A stretch of DNA of 64,000 bases. Origin: Thozetella sp. PMI_491 (taxonomy: Eukaryota > Ascomycota > Sordariomycetes > Chaetosphaeriales > Chaetosphaeriaceae). A program made the position numbers and the translations under genes. Shown here piece after piece: positions 34,078 through 44,715 of this stretch (the stretch's first letter is position 1; every line of letters starts with the position of its first letter). The notes below the pieces were generated by a model. That model worked only from the letters and a program-made list of their open reading frames with translations, searched no databases and was not told the origin of the DNA. The DNA lies in assembly GCA_021432635.1 (NCBI GenBank), contig MU270051.1, forward strand, positions 372,001 through 436,000. The letters run 5' to 3'.

Positions 34078-37000
34078 ATGGCTCGCCGGAGGAAAAGACC
34101 GCCAGCCCAAGGAGACCAGAGGCAGGGAGCCAAGAAATTCAAACGAAGCCCCAGCATAGACGATGAGCTCGTGGATCATGGCCTCTACGATGCCCATACC
34201 AAGGCCATCATTGATCTCACCGCTAGTGACGACGGAGACGAGCCCATGAACGATGCCCATCCCAAGGTCATCGTTGATCTCAACGCTAGCGACGACGGGG
34301 ACGAGCCCATGGATAATGCCTCTTCCTCTAGCATAAGCAAGGATGTACCTCGGATACGCGTTCATAGCGCCGGTGAGTACGAGAAGCTTCCTTACCGAAG
34401 GGATCTGGCTAAGTATAGCAGAATCGAGTACGGTGGCGCGAGAACTCGAAACATCAACTTTAGCCAAAATGATAGGGTCGAAAACATCAGATCTCACTCT
34501 ATCGAGCGATAAAGATCGAATCCCACGATACGATACGTGTTTTGGATTGGTATGATGCAGATTTCGTGGTTCTATGTGTGTAGATCGAAGCTGAAATTTT
34601 CTAGCTGCGCGTCGAAGCCACCGCTCGCAAAGAGGCTCAGGTGCCCCTTGAATGCACTCCCGCATCAATTTCTTTCGAGGGCAATTTGCAAAGGATATAC
34701 CTAAAAGGCGAACGCAAAGCTGTTGCAGTTGTGGTGTCTACCGAACTCCCTCGCTTGGTCAATGAGTATGCCGTCACATTGACCGCTACAATATGCGGCA
34801 AGAAATCGCAATATCTGGGAACTGTGAGGAACATGTCGTTTGCAAAGTCCTGCTATATAAGGATTGTGGTCTACGGCTTTCTTGAACAGGGACACGCTGT
34901 TGCCACTACACTCGCGAACGGAGACCTGTTCCTTCAACATCCTGGGGAATCGGAATTTGACCGGAGCGTGAAGTATTTTAACCCCCAGTATCTCCTTGCT
35001 CCTAGGCAAGAAATGCCACCGTTGGAGAAACTATCCATATATATATGCTGCTCCAGTCGTGGATCCGAAGATGCATCGGCACCGGCCTTACTACGAGGCG
35101 ATGAAAGAAACCAGATTCTCAAAATATTCGACACGACCTACATGCCTCATGGGACTTTGACAATGGTCGAGCCTAGCCCGCGGCTTGTTGCTAAGCTGAA
35201 GAGGCAAGTTCAATGAGTGAGACAGGAAAAGACGGGTACATAATATCGGTACTCAAGCTAATGTTGCGACTACAGACATCAGATCGAGGCACTTACCATG
35301 ATGGTTGAGAAGGAAGCGGGGATACACGAATATGCGCAATTTCCCACAATTTGGAAACATTTTGAGAGCCCAAGCGGTCAAGCTCGGTATGTTGCCACTA
35401 ATCAGTCTTCATCACGATTTTGAGGTAGCGCGGGAAGTTCTAACTGTGGTACTTGGCAACAAATTTTAGATACCAGAACGTCGTGACCAAAAAGTTTGAA
35501 AGGGCACGTCCGCCCTCTATTGGTGGTGGTATACTTGCAGATGTATTGAGGATCCCCCAAGCCCCTTGTGGCGCCATCTAACTGTGATTAGGAGATGGGT
35601 TTAGGCAAGACGCTCTCGAGTATTTCCCTGATATGCCACGGCCTCGACATCCTAGATAGCAAACCTGAAATGGGAAAAATTAGCTCTAGAGCCACTCTTA
35701 TAGTGACTCCTAAATCAAGTAAGTGTGATGCCATAGGCCCTGAGTACGCACTAGTTCGATGTTGTCACAAGATGAATGCTGAATTTTCCTAGCTATCCCT
35801 GGATGGGAAAATCAGATTGAACGGTGCGTATTATATTGCAAATCTACACCACATAGTTAAGTAAGAGGGTTATGAGCAATTACTGATACAGTGTGACTGG
35901 GTATTAGGCATGTTAAGCCTGGAAAACTCCGTTGGCTTACATACCACGGCCCGAAGCGCAATCAACTTGGCGATCTAAGTTCCTATGATGTTGTATTGAC
36001 GACTTATAGCACCGTGATGTTCGATCGAACAAATAACGGGCCGTTGTTTGACCGAGACTGGGCCAGGATAATGCTCGATGAAGGTACCTACCTTGATATC
36101 CTGGGGGGATGTGTTTTTAGCCCCGGGTTAGCTCCTGAAAAGAAACCAGCTGATTTGTCTCAAAAGCTCATAGGATCAGAAACCAAGACACCCAGACTTT
36201 TATCGACGTGAGCTCACTACGCGCCAGTTACCGCTGGTGCCTCACGGGAACCCCCATCCAAAACCGCCTGGACGATTATGGTGCTCTGTTAACTTTTGTC
36301 CGGGTTCCTCCGTTTTTATTGGAAGAGGAATTTGAGAAGTACTTAAAGAAGCCGATCGCAGAAAATAAAAAGGACGGCCTCCAGTTACTCAAGGAAGTCG
36401 TGGCGGCGACTTGCTTGCGGAGAACCAAGTCAGATCCAGCCTTGGCACTTAATCTGCCGAAGAAGAAAGAACGCATTGAGATTATCGAGATGCCGCGCGA
36501 GGATAGAGAATTGTATGAATTCTTCAAGCATTTCTGTTACCTGACCGCCGCATCCAAGAAAAAAGGGGCAAGAAAAGCAGGCGCAAGCAACATTCTGGGG
36601 CTACTTTCTACGCTCCGGCTAATTTGTGATCACGGAGTGGCGCTCATACCAAATGCTTCTCTCCAATCTTGGAGAGACCGTGACCTGGATTTGCTCACGT
36701 TGGAGATGCTCGAAACGGGGGCAGGGAGATGCGTTTCCTGCAACGACGAGATTGATAAGCTCGAAACTGCGGTTCCGACTGTGAAGGAATTGCACTGCGG
36801 CCACGTATTGTGCGAGAGATGTACCGAGACATCTCAATACTCTGCCAGCCAGTCATGCCCGAAATGCTACCCGGCAGGACTTAGGTCTCCTTCAGCTCCG
36901 GGAGAATTCAACCCAACCCCATTGCCACGGGGCCAACTGATCTCACCCTTGACGCGGCAACATCCACCATCTGCCAAGGTCAAGGCACTACTTCGAAATG

Positions 37001-37759
37001 TTGCGAAGGGGGAAGCAAGGGGCCGGGTGGGCACGATGCCTTCGAAATGGTGCGACTTTGGGGTACCCTTCAGGGCTGGCCACAGATTTGTGCTAACTCT
37101 CGACAGCGTAATATTTAGCTGCTGGACCAAAATGCTTGATCTCATAGGCTTCGCCCTGAGAGATGAAGGTATGGAGTTTCGCCGCATCGACGGAAGTTCT
37201 TCATTATCCGATAGGAGGAGTGCCCTCAAAGAATTCAATGACAATGGGGAGTGTAACATCATGCTGGCAAGCCTTGAGGCTGCAGGGGAAGGGTGTGTAT
37301 CTGACCGTTGCTGTATTGAAAGCCCAGCTTTGGCTGACATAAGTGATCAGAATCGACCTCACAGCTGCGAACTCTGTCCATATCGTCGAACCCAGTTGGA
37401 ATCCTATGGCAGAAGCGCAGGCGGTAGACCGGATCCATCGCATGGGGCAGCAGAGAGATGTTGAAGTGATCAGATACATCGTCAGCAACTCGATCGAGAA
37501 GGCGAGTCATTCCCGGCGTGCATTCAGGCAACCATACGAGAAAAAAGCAGAGCATGCTAACTGAATCCACTAGTACGTACAAGATGTCCAGAATGACAAG
37601 CTGAGGTTGATCAAGCAAACACTTTCTTCGTCAGAGGAGGACACTGAGGACATCGTGGACGAGCGATTCACGGTCAGTCTGTCGATGGCTTTTTGCAAGT
37701 CCTACGAAAGAACACCTCACTGAAAAGAAACGCAGAAATTATTAGCCTACCTTGAGTAG
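34078..37759 (+). CDS. SNF2-family ATPase with RING finger and SUMO-interacting motifs
   Basis: Thirteen exons: 34078..34372, 34422..34549, 34605..35207, 35283..35386, 35470..35542, 35592..35718, 35793..35823, 35908..36083, 36167..37049, 37107..37292, 37351..37501, 37574..37672 and 37736..37759, giving 959 aa. Landmarks: basic N-terminus; two SIM-like units IIDLTASDD and VIVDLNASDD (about 44-52 and 64-73); Walker A in GILADEMGLGKT (about 397-408); DEAH at about 511-514 (DEAHRIRNQDTQTF); WCLTGTPIQNRLDD; RING C3HC4 at about 701-746; CVIFSCWTKMLDLIG; IDLTAANSVHIVEPSWNP; AVDRIHRMGQ. This is the Rad5/Uls1 type: a translocase with ubiquitin-ligase RING. Intron 37502..37573 is GC-AG. Splicing restores every helicase motif, so the gene looks intact. 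Confidence 0.88.
34192..34317 (+). repeat. Tandem duplication of a 63-bp SIM-coding unit
   Basis: Two adjacent 63-bp units (34192-34254 and 34255-34317) diverged by a few bases. Each codes for DAH-x-K-x-I-(I/V)-DL-x-ASDDGDEPM. Being a multiple of three, the duplication keeps frame and doubles a hydrophobic-plus-acidic motif. Confidence 0.85.
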
Positions 37760-38428
37760 CTCGAGCACGCTGTTGATGCTTTCGTGAGCTAAACCTGTGA
37801 AGCGGCTTGTCCTGAGTTACAAGTGAGTAAGCCCTGGAAGGCAATTGGCTAGGATCCTGAATTCTTGGCGTTGTTCAAATGCCGGATTGGCGACCGCAGG
37901 TCCGTAGATGCTAAAAGGAGAAAATGAAGAGCAAGGACCAGGAGTGAAGGCGACATCATCAATATTTAGGCTAGAATTAGTGCTAGCTGGAGTTCTAGAT
38001 AAACATGCTTGTCCTGCTTTTGGTCGGCATCCTCAGAGTAACTGGCCCTGAGCTATTTAAATGATATCTTCACTCATGAGAGAACGAATGCTTAACTTAT
38101 AATTGCACACTGTCTATCCGGGGTGCGGGCATTCCTCAATTTTCTATGAAGCTTGCCGTCGATAGGCTCTGCGACATACTCTTGGCCAAGCGGAGCAGTG
38201 TTGGCTATGGGCTATACCTTTCCGGCTAGTATAGCCAGCCACCCCGCACCTAGGAGCATTATTCAACAAGATCAAGGCCGAGATAAGGGACGGGCGATAT
38301 CTCCACGCTGCAATCTCTAGGTATAAATGCGCCGTGGCTTTGTTCTTCTTCGACACACGCCAAGCAACAGGTTGATTAAATAGCACGCAGAGTACTTACA
38401 AAGCAAATTGAAGCGACCGGATTTCAAC
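37760..38428. other. Intergenic, 0.7 kb
   Basis: 3' flank of the SNF2 gene and promoter of the dehydrogenase. No conserved frame. Confidence 0.45.
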
Positions 38429-39265
38429 ATGCGGCTTGGGCTCGAAGGCAAAGTTGTGTTGGTGACAGGTGTGGACCCCGCCTCTCAAGCCGCTGCGAAG
38501 ATGCGCTGACCAAGGCATGATCGGCTCGCGAAAACAGGTGCAACCAAGGGCATTGGCAAGGCCATTGCGAAGGGCTTCCTGGAAGAGGATGCTGTCGTAC
38601 ACATCTGTTCGCGATCACCGGCCAACATTGAAGAATTCCTCCAGGAGGTGAAGGCCACTACACCTGAGGCCAAGGTATTCGGAGCCTCGGTCGATGTATC
38701 CGATCCGGAGGCGCTCAAAGCTTGGGTAGGAAAATGTGCCGAGGAGTGTGGGAGCATCGACGTCGTCGTCTCGAGCCCTTCGGCCCTGGCTATGCCCAAC
38801 ACCGTCGAGTGCTGGCAGGCGGCTTTCCAGACCGACATGATGGGAACGTATAACCTGATCGAGGCTGCGATGCCTCACCTTGAGAAGTCCAAGGGATGCA
38901 TCGTCACTATTGCCTCGGTCACCGGACGCGACATCGACTTCACGGCGCCCTCTCCCTACGGAGCCATGAAGGCGGCCCAGATCCACTACACGGCCCAGCT
39001 GGCGTACACCATCGCCCCGAAAGGCGTGAGGGCTAACACGGTATCCCCGGGCAACACGTACTTCCCAGGTGGGGTTTGGGCAAGCATCGAGAGTGATCAG
39101 CCGGAGGTCTTCAAGAAGCAGATAGAACTGAACCCAACAGGGCGAATGGGCGCACCGGAGGAAGTGGCCGACGCAGTGGTTTTCCTCGCCAGCAAGCGAG
39201 CTAGTCGCATCAGTGGGGCGAATCTCAACGTTGATGGCGCCCTCTGCTCGGGAGTACAGTTTTAA
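38429..39265 (+). CDS. Short-chain dehydrogenase/reductase
   Basis: Two exons, 38429..38468 and 38538..39265, giving 255 aa; the 69-nt intron (branch GCTGACC, acceptor ACAG) splits the cofactor loop, which reads VTGATKGIGKAIAKG after splicing. Classical SDR layout: TGxxxGIG nucleotide motif at about residues 13-20, SVDVSDPEALKAW, catalytic Ser in IVTIASVTG, catalytic YxxxK in PYGAMKAA, RANTVSPGNTYFPGG, and the C-terminal RISGANLNVDGALCSGVQF. Length is typical. Substrate unknown. NADPH is possible from the Lys in GATKG, but this is weak evidence. It converges with an MFS transporter 192 bases away; the pair may act on and carry a related metabolite, which is only inferred from neighbourhood. 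Confidence 0.9.
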
Positions 39266-39457
39266 GATTGTTGGTATGGACATAGGAACGCCGATGCCGT
39301 GGGAGGGCAATGTTCGGCACAAAGTATTTAACAAATCAACACACGCACAGACTGGGATACTTGAAAATCAAGTATACTGGTTTGATCATTTAGAGGATGC
39401 TAAGTTTAGCTCGGGCGCTTTCGGCTGCAAATATCATATAGGAAAGACATGCCACGC

Positions 39458-41149
39458 TTATGCGCGGTATCTCCAGCGCAGCACGACTTGTTGCACACCA
39501 GTGGTCCCGCCCTTTTCTACTTCCACGTCGGAGGATCCCGACGGTGATTCCTTGTCCATGTTCTTGTTCTTCCATTCGATGTAAACCCAAGACAAAGCTA
39601 CCAGCAACACACAGAGGCACGTTAAGATGAGTCCGTCCGTCATACCGGGCCTATACCTCGGTGCCTCGCTAGTGCGGAAGATCCACGCAGAGATAAAGCT
39701 CGCAACATTGCCGATGCCAACCACGAACCCGCAGCCGATGGCCCTCTGGAAGGGAGTCGGGAGGTTAACCAGAGTCATGGTCCAGATCATGGGCAGCGAG
39801 ATGTATACGCCAATGGCTACAAAGTAGAGCGCCATCATGGTGACCCCTGAGCTGATGAGAGTAGGTAGACGAAGGATGGAGTACCCAACGATGGTGAAGA
39901 TATAGCCCACGATGGCGAAGCTGGAGCGGTGGTTGAAGTGGTCCGCCGCATAGGCGGCCGCTAGGGTCACGAAAGCCGAGACGACGAAGATGGGAACCAC
40001 CTGGCCTTGCACCTGGGGGACAGTGTAGGTGGGGTTGAAAGCCTGGACGAACGAGGGCGCAAAGATGGCGACCGAGTACGCGGTGGTGCAGGTGAAGACA
40101 TACAGGGCCGACCAGACGTAGTTGAGAGGGTTGGCCAGGAAAGTAGTCCACTCCGCCACTAGACCAGCCGTCGGAACGCTCTGGGCGGCGATGGCGCCGA
40201 CCACCGTCTCCTTCTCCTCCTCACTGAGGAATCGCGCCTTCTCGGGACGGCCGACCGTGGACCAGCAGCAGATGAGTCCGATGCCCATAGTGAGGCAACC
40301 TTCTATAATGAAGATCCTGAGGGAATTGGTCAGTCTTATGGCGATAACCTTAAAAATCAAAGTACCTTACCAGCGCCAGCCATGGTAGCCGTTGGGGTTG
40401 TTGATCTGGGCGATGCCGTAGGCCAGGATATTGGATACAATATTGGACGAGATATTGGCCACCATAAGCATGCTGAGCCTCCACTGCAGGTGCTGACCGG
40501 GGTAGTACAGCGAACAGACGTAGACTGCTCCCGGGATGAGCCCTGCATCGAAGATCCCGACGAGGAATCGTGTGGCGAGGAGGGCGCCATACGAATTGTC
40601 AAAGGCCTGGCCGATGGTCACCAAGCCTAGAGTGAGCAAGCATGTGTTAGTCCAATGGTCACGTATTTTCCTTATCTTCTCTAGCTCCTCATTGGCGAGC
40701 ACAGGCAGCTCCGGAGACCTACCGAGTAGAATGGTGATGGCGCTCAAGTACTTCATGTAGCTAATGTTGAACCTTGCCTCGAGCCATCGCATCAGGAGAT
40801 TGCTGGGAATCTCAAAGAGGATTAAGGGAACGCCGGGGATCGCCACAGCTAGGAAAACGCCCATGGCATCGAGGTGTAGGTCCGCAGGGAGCTTCTGAAT
40901 GAGCGCCGCGCCGATGTTGGTTCGGCCCATCAGCGAGAGGAAGTTGAGGAACACGAAGGGGATCATCAGGTGCAGGTCGATCTTCCAGAGCAACGCCCGG
41001 TCGACCTCGCGCCCCAGCGACGCAACCGGTACGTCGTCATTGTCGTGGGTTGAGCTGCCCTGGTCCAGGTTGGCCGTGATGGCCTCGTCATGCGCACCCT
41101 TAGCGGTGGGGTCTAGGACCTCCGTTGTCTCTGTGGCGGCAGCCGACAT
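39458..41149 (-). CDS. MFS transporter, Dal5/allantoate permease (ACS) type
   Basis: Three exons: 41149..40723, 40626..40371 and 40316..39458, giving 513 aa. An ATG 9 bases upstream would add three residues. Introns of 96 and 54 nt have branch sites GACTAAC and GACTGACC. About 12 hydrophobic helices. Family marks: LWKIDLHLMIPFVFLNFLSL and MGRTNIGAA at TM1-2, EIPSNLLMRWLEARFN, LLATRFLVGIFDAGLIPGAV, CSLYYPGQHLQWRLSML, and after the loop FLSEEEKETVV. This matches the fungal anion:cation symporter group that imports allantoate, carboxylates, vitamins or amides. The substrate cannot be read from sequence. The C-terminus is charged and cytoplasmic. Confidence 0.92.
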
Positions 41150-41158
41150 GGCGGGCAC

Positions 41159-43148
41159 GGGCAGAGAGAGCGCCGAGCGTCGGTGTGACTGAATATACAG
41201 AGACCTATAGCAACAGCCTCTGCGCGAAACGAGGGCGAGGGAGGTACCGGGGGGGTCGTTGTATGCGCACTGGGACCGAAGCTAGCGGTGACGATCTGCG
41301 CTGGTGGGTGAAGAAGCAATCCTCGATGCACAACAATCACACCTCCATCCGCGTCGGGGTGTGGACGAGGCGCGGCATAAGAGGCAGAGCGAAACGGACT
41401 TTGCCGGCCTAATATGGGGTCCGGGCAGCTATGTAGACTGGCTGGGCTGCACTATCGGGCCCGAGACCACGGCGAGCGGGGGGGGGGGAGGGAGGTAGGA
41501 AAGGGGGGGGGGGATGATGCTACGTACGCGAAGACCCCGTAGAAATGAGGCCGCAGGGGAGGGAAACCACCGGGGGCGAGGGGGCGTTTGGAGCCTAGGC
41601 CGTGGTAAATCTCGGGCATCGGAACAAAAATAGAGCCAATTTTGTATCGAGGGACGCATCACGGCCCGCAATTATTGGCAGGCGGGAGGCGCCCGAGAGC
41701 CGACCCTGGGACATGCCGCAGCCAACAGCGGAAGCGTAGCTAAAACGGGCTCGTTGCGTCTCCCGGGGGTGGACGGGGTTAGAGGGCATTAGGTATTACG
41801 TAGGAGTCGGCTGGCTATCTCCAGGCCGACTAAACTCTGCCTGGCAGCTGAACCCATGGATTTGGGGCAATATTGGAAATTTGTTGGTGCCACTCGTGGA
41901 CTCTAGTAGTAGCTACAGCTTAGTTACCCATATCAGTTGGAGGGTTGGAGGTGGTCAGCCCGCACACAGCACAGACTGTGCGATCGTATGCGTATATGCC
42001 GGGGCATTCTGTGGCTAGGGTGTCTCGCCATGATCTTGGTTGGATCCCCGATGAGATGACCATGCCGAGATGCGGCAAGGCGCTGCGCGGTATACTATGT
42101 TATGTACTGGATTTGGGGGCCATCTTTTCTTCGCCAGTTCGTCACTGTTAATGTTCGTCCGAGGGGACTGCAGGCTTGGTTCGGCTTAGTAGGTGCCGAA
42201 ACCACAACATAAAATGTACGATGAGAGAGAAGGAACGATTGGCTTGGTCGTGTATGTTGTCTTTGGGCTGGCTGTGTTAGCGTCTTTTTCTTTTCCTTCC
42301 AATTGGATACACTAGTGGCACGATGCGAGTGAGGAGGGCATCCCTGTTGTGAGCTGCATCGTACAACCTCCCGCCACACTAGTCTGCCTGGGGGCGGCCC
42401 TCGGCCGTCGTAACCCTTGACTTCGCGCGCAAACATGGGCTGGCTCGGCGTCCGATCTGGAAAGAGCGGGCTCGGGCGGAAGGGCCCGCGCAAGCTTTCT
42501 CCCCACCCCCAGAACCCGCATCAAGACCAGTGTATCTCCTTCACTCTGGACATTACTGACTAGGCCATGAGTGGCCCCACCCCCAAGAAGCAGCTCGGGC
42601 AAACCTAAATAATATGCGGCTTAGTCCTCGCCGTCTTTGTTAAATGGGAAGACATGCTGGGATTAGGACGCTGTCCGCTGTCCCGTGCAGCCAGACCAGG
42701 GCCAGGAGTCTCCGACTGCAGGGGGCGGTTCGGGAGGATTGCCCTCTGGATCTTCTGGAACAGTACAGCGACCCACTGTAAACCCACACGGCGATCGACC
42801 CCCCGTAGCTGTTCCCTTGTCCCCTTTTACGGTGACATGGGAGGACGGCGGGGAGCTCCCGCGGGTCGCTAGCGAAGGACCTTCCTCGGCTGGGAATGCT
42901 CGGCACCAGCCTGCAAGCCTCGTGTCGAGTGCACTAACGTGCATATACTACGACGGTACCTCTGCGCAGCATAGCCTACCGACGACAAAAGGCTCCACCA
43001 CACCTTCCTCTGTTGGAATTTTTTTTTCGAGAGTGCCGGCCTGTGACTTGCGTTGTTTTCGGGTCACGGAGCGTTGTGAATGCGGATAGCACAACACCCC
43101 CGGGGCGGCCTCGTCGGACACTTGAAAACCAGCGCTCAGATTCGTTAT
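41159..43148. other. Gene-free stretch, 2 kb, with G-runs
   Basis: No supported gene. Two G11 runs lie at 41478-41488 and 41503-41513 in a purine-rich block. The rest has only short, unconserved frames on both strands. Confidence 0.45.
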
Positions 43149-44715
43149 TCATGCTTGGTGTACAATTCTTGCCACGTGGGATTGCGTCGCCGACCCGGGC
43201 AACTGCAAGTTGACCTGCTGCTCTTCCTCGGTCGCGCTCGCTGTTGATATCGCGTAGCTCTTTTCGACCCGGATCTCGTCCTTCTTGTCACCGCCGCCCT
43301 TGTTGATGATGTTCTCCTGGCTGTTGGACACCGCAGCCGGCTCTTCCTCCTCGTCTTCGTAGCGGGTGTAGAGCCCGTGTGCTCGGTTCTTGGAGTTGCC
43401 GATGACCGCCAGCTGGTGGCTATTTGACCCTCCAGTGTAGTCGGTGTCCGACCGGGTCGGGTCGATGTTGAAGAACTTCCAGAGGAACAACGACCAGCCT
43501 TCTGACAGCAAGCGAAGCACCGTCGGAACGCACGCCGCGGCGACGCCGAATTCCACCTCGAGTTGCGATACAAAGATGCCCGTGGTCGTGATGACTGGTG
43601 CGCGCGTGAGGTCAATTCGTCTGCTCCGGTTGTGGTGGGTTGCTAAGGACAGCCAAACTTACACGTGATGTCGTCCAAGTGCTGCGAGGACATGTACAAG
43701 CCCCATAGCCGAACGATCGATGGAATCAGCTCGCTGTGAAGCCAGCCAGTCAGTCAGTCTACAGCAATCCGGAATGATTCCCCTTCCCCCTGAACGTTCA
43801 GCAGGAATGAACTACATACCCAACAATCAAGACGGTCATGAGCGTCGCAACGAACATCTTTCGCGCAAAGTTGATGCTGGCGAAGAGCCACCAGGGCAAA
43901 ATGCCGACAATGATGATGGCGATGATGTTGAGGGCGCCGTGCGCAAACCAGAAGGGCGGCTTGTAGAAGCAGGCGCTTTGGTCGAGGCTGTGGTCCCAGT
44001 TTGCCCGAGGGTCGCCGCCGCACTGGAAGACGGTGGCGAGCGAGCAGCTGATGCTGTAGGCGAGGACGTACCCGCAGATGAAGATGCAGAAGCGTTTAAA
44101 TCTGATCATGTCGGGCGTCGCGATGGCCAGCAAAAGCAGGCAGGTTGCCATCTTGGAGATTCCGGCCCCCCACTTGTAGAAGACCGAGTACAGGAAATAG
44201 GCCTGCGCATCCCGTTAGGTATCCAAGCAGCACGAAGACGGCCAGCCGTCGCAGAAACTTACAATCAGAGCTTGTTGTCGCTGGTGTGGCGTTAGCTCTA
44301 GGAGGTGAATACCCTCTCCCCATTGTACCCCTGAAAGCAGTCGTTAGTCGGACGATCTGAAGCCTCTCGCAGAGGAAACCTGAAGGAGCGAAGATCCGCA
44401 ATATACCGAAGAAGAGAACTCCCGAGAGCGCAAGGAGCGTGATCTGTATTTTCTTGTTAAAGCCCAAGACGAGCCACTTCGCCGGTCGTGGTGTCTTACA
44501 TAGGACAGTAATATCGTCACATCTGACCAAAATACCCAAAAAGCCTGCTCGCCGTACGCCAGGTCTCCGGAACCTCTCGGCTTTCTATACCGGTGTCGTC
44601 CCCATAGGCGCAGAAAGACGAAAACCGTGGGAATGGGTAACGTCAGAGCCGTGGTGAGGACCATGGCCCTCCCGACGGGATTGTGGACACTAGGCGGAGA
44701 TGTGTCGTCGTCCAT
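43149..44715 (-). CDS. Pth11/rhodopsin-like seven-helix membrane protein (1)
   Basis: Seven exons: 44715..44574, 44522..44500, 44443..44407, 44330..44263, 44202..43820, 43733..43663 and 43594..43149, giving 389 aa. An ATG at 44739 would add eight residues. Spliced sequence follows the fungal rhodopsin-like (SAT4/Pth11) pattern: TM1 LTTALTLPIPTVFVFLRLWG, DDVTILLSY-like loop, GVQWGEGIHLLEL, AYFLYSVFYKWGAGISKMAT, CGGDPRANWDHSLDQSACF, LNIIAIIIVGILPWWLF, and a final helix FVSQLEVEFGVAAACVPTVLR. Acidic/Lys-rich tail after about residue 310. Family members sit in the plasma membrane; Pth11 itself senses surfaces during infection, most others are uncharacterised. Intron 1 uses a GTTCCG donor, the least certain junction; exon 2 is only 23 nt. 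Confidence 0.85.

Noticed and set aside
34078-37759. Reading the SNF2 gene as a pseudogene because its motifs lie in several frames with stops
   Set aside because: Twelve introns with branch sites and acceptors restore every helicase motif and the RING in a single 959-aa frame.
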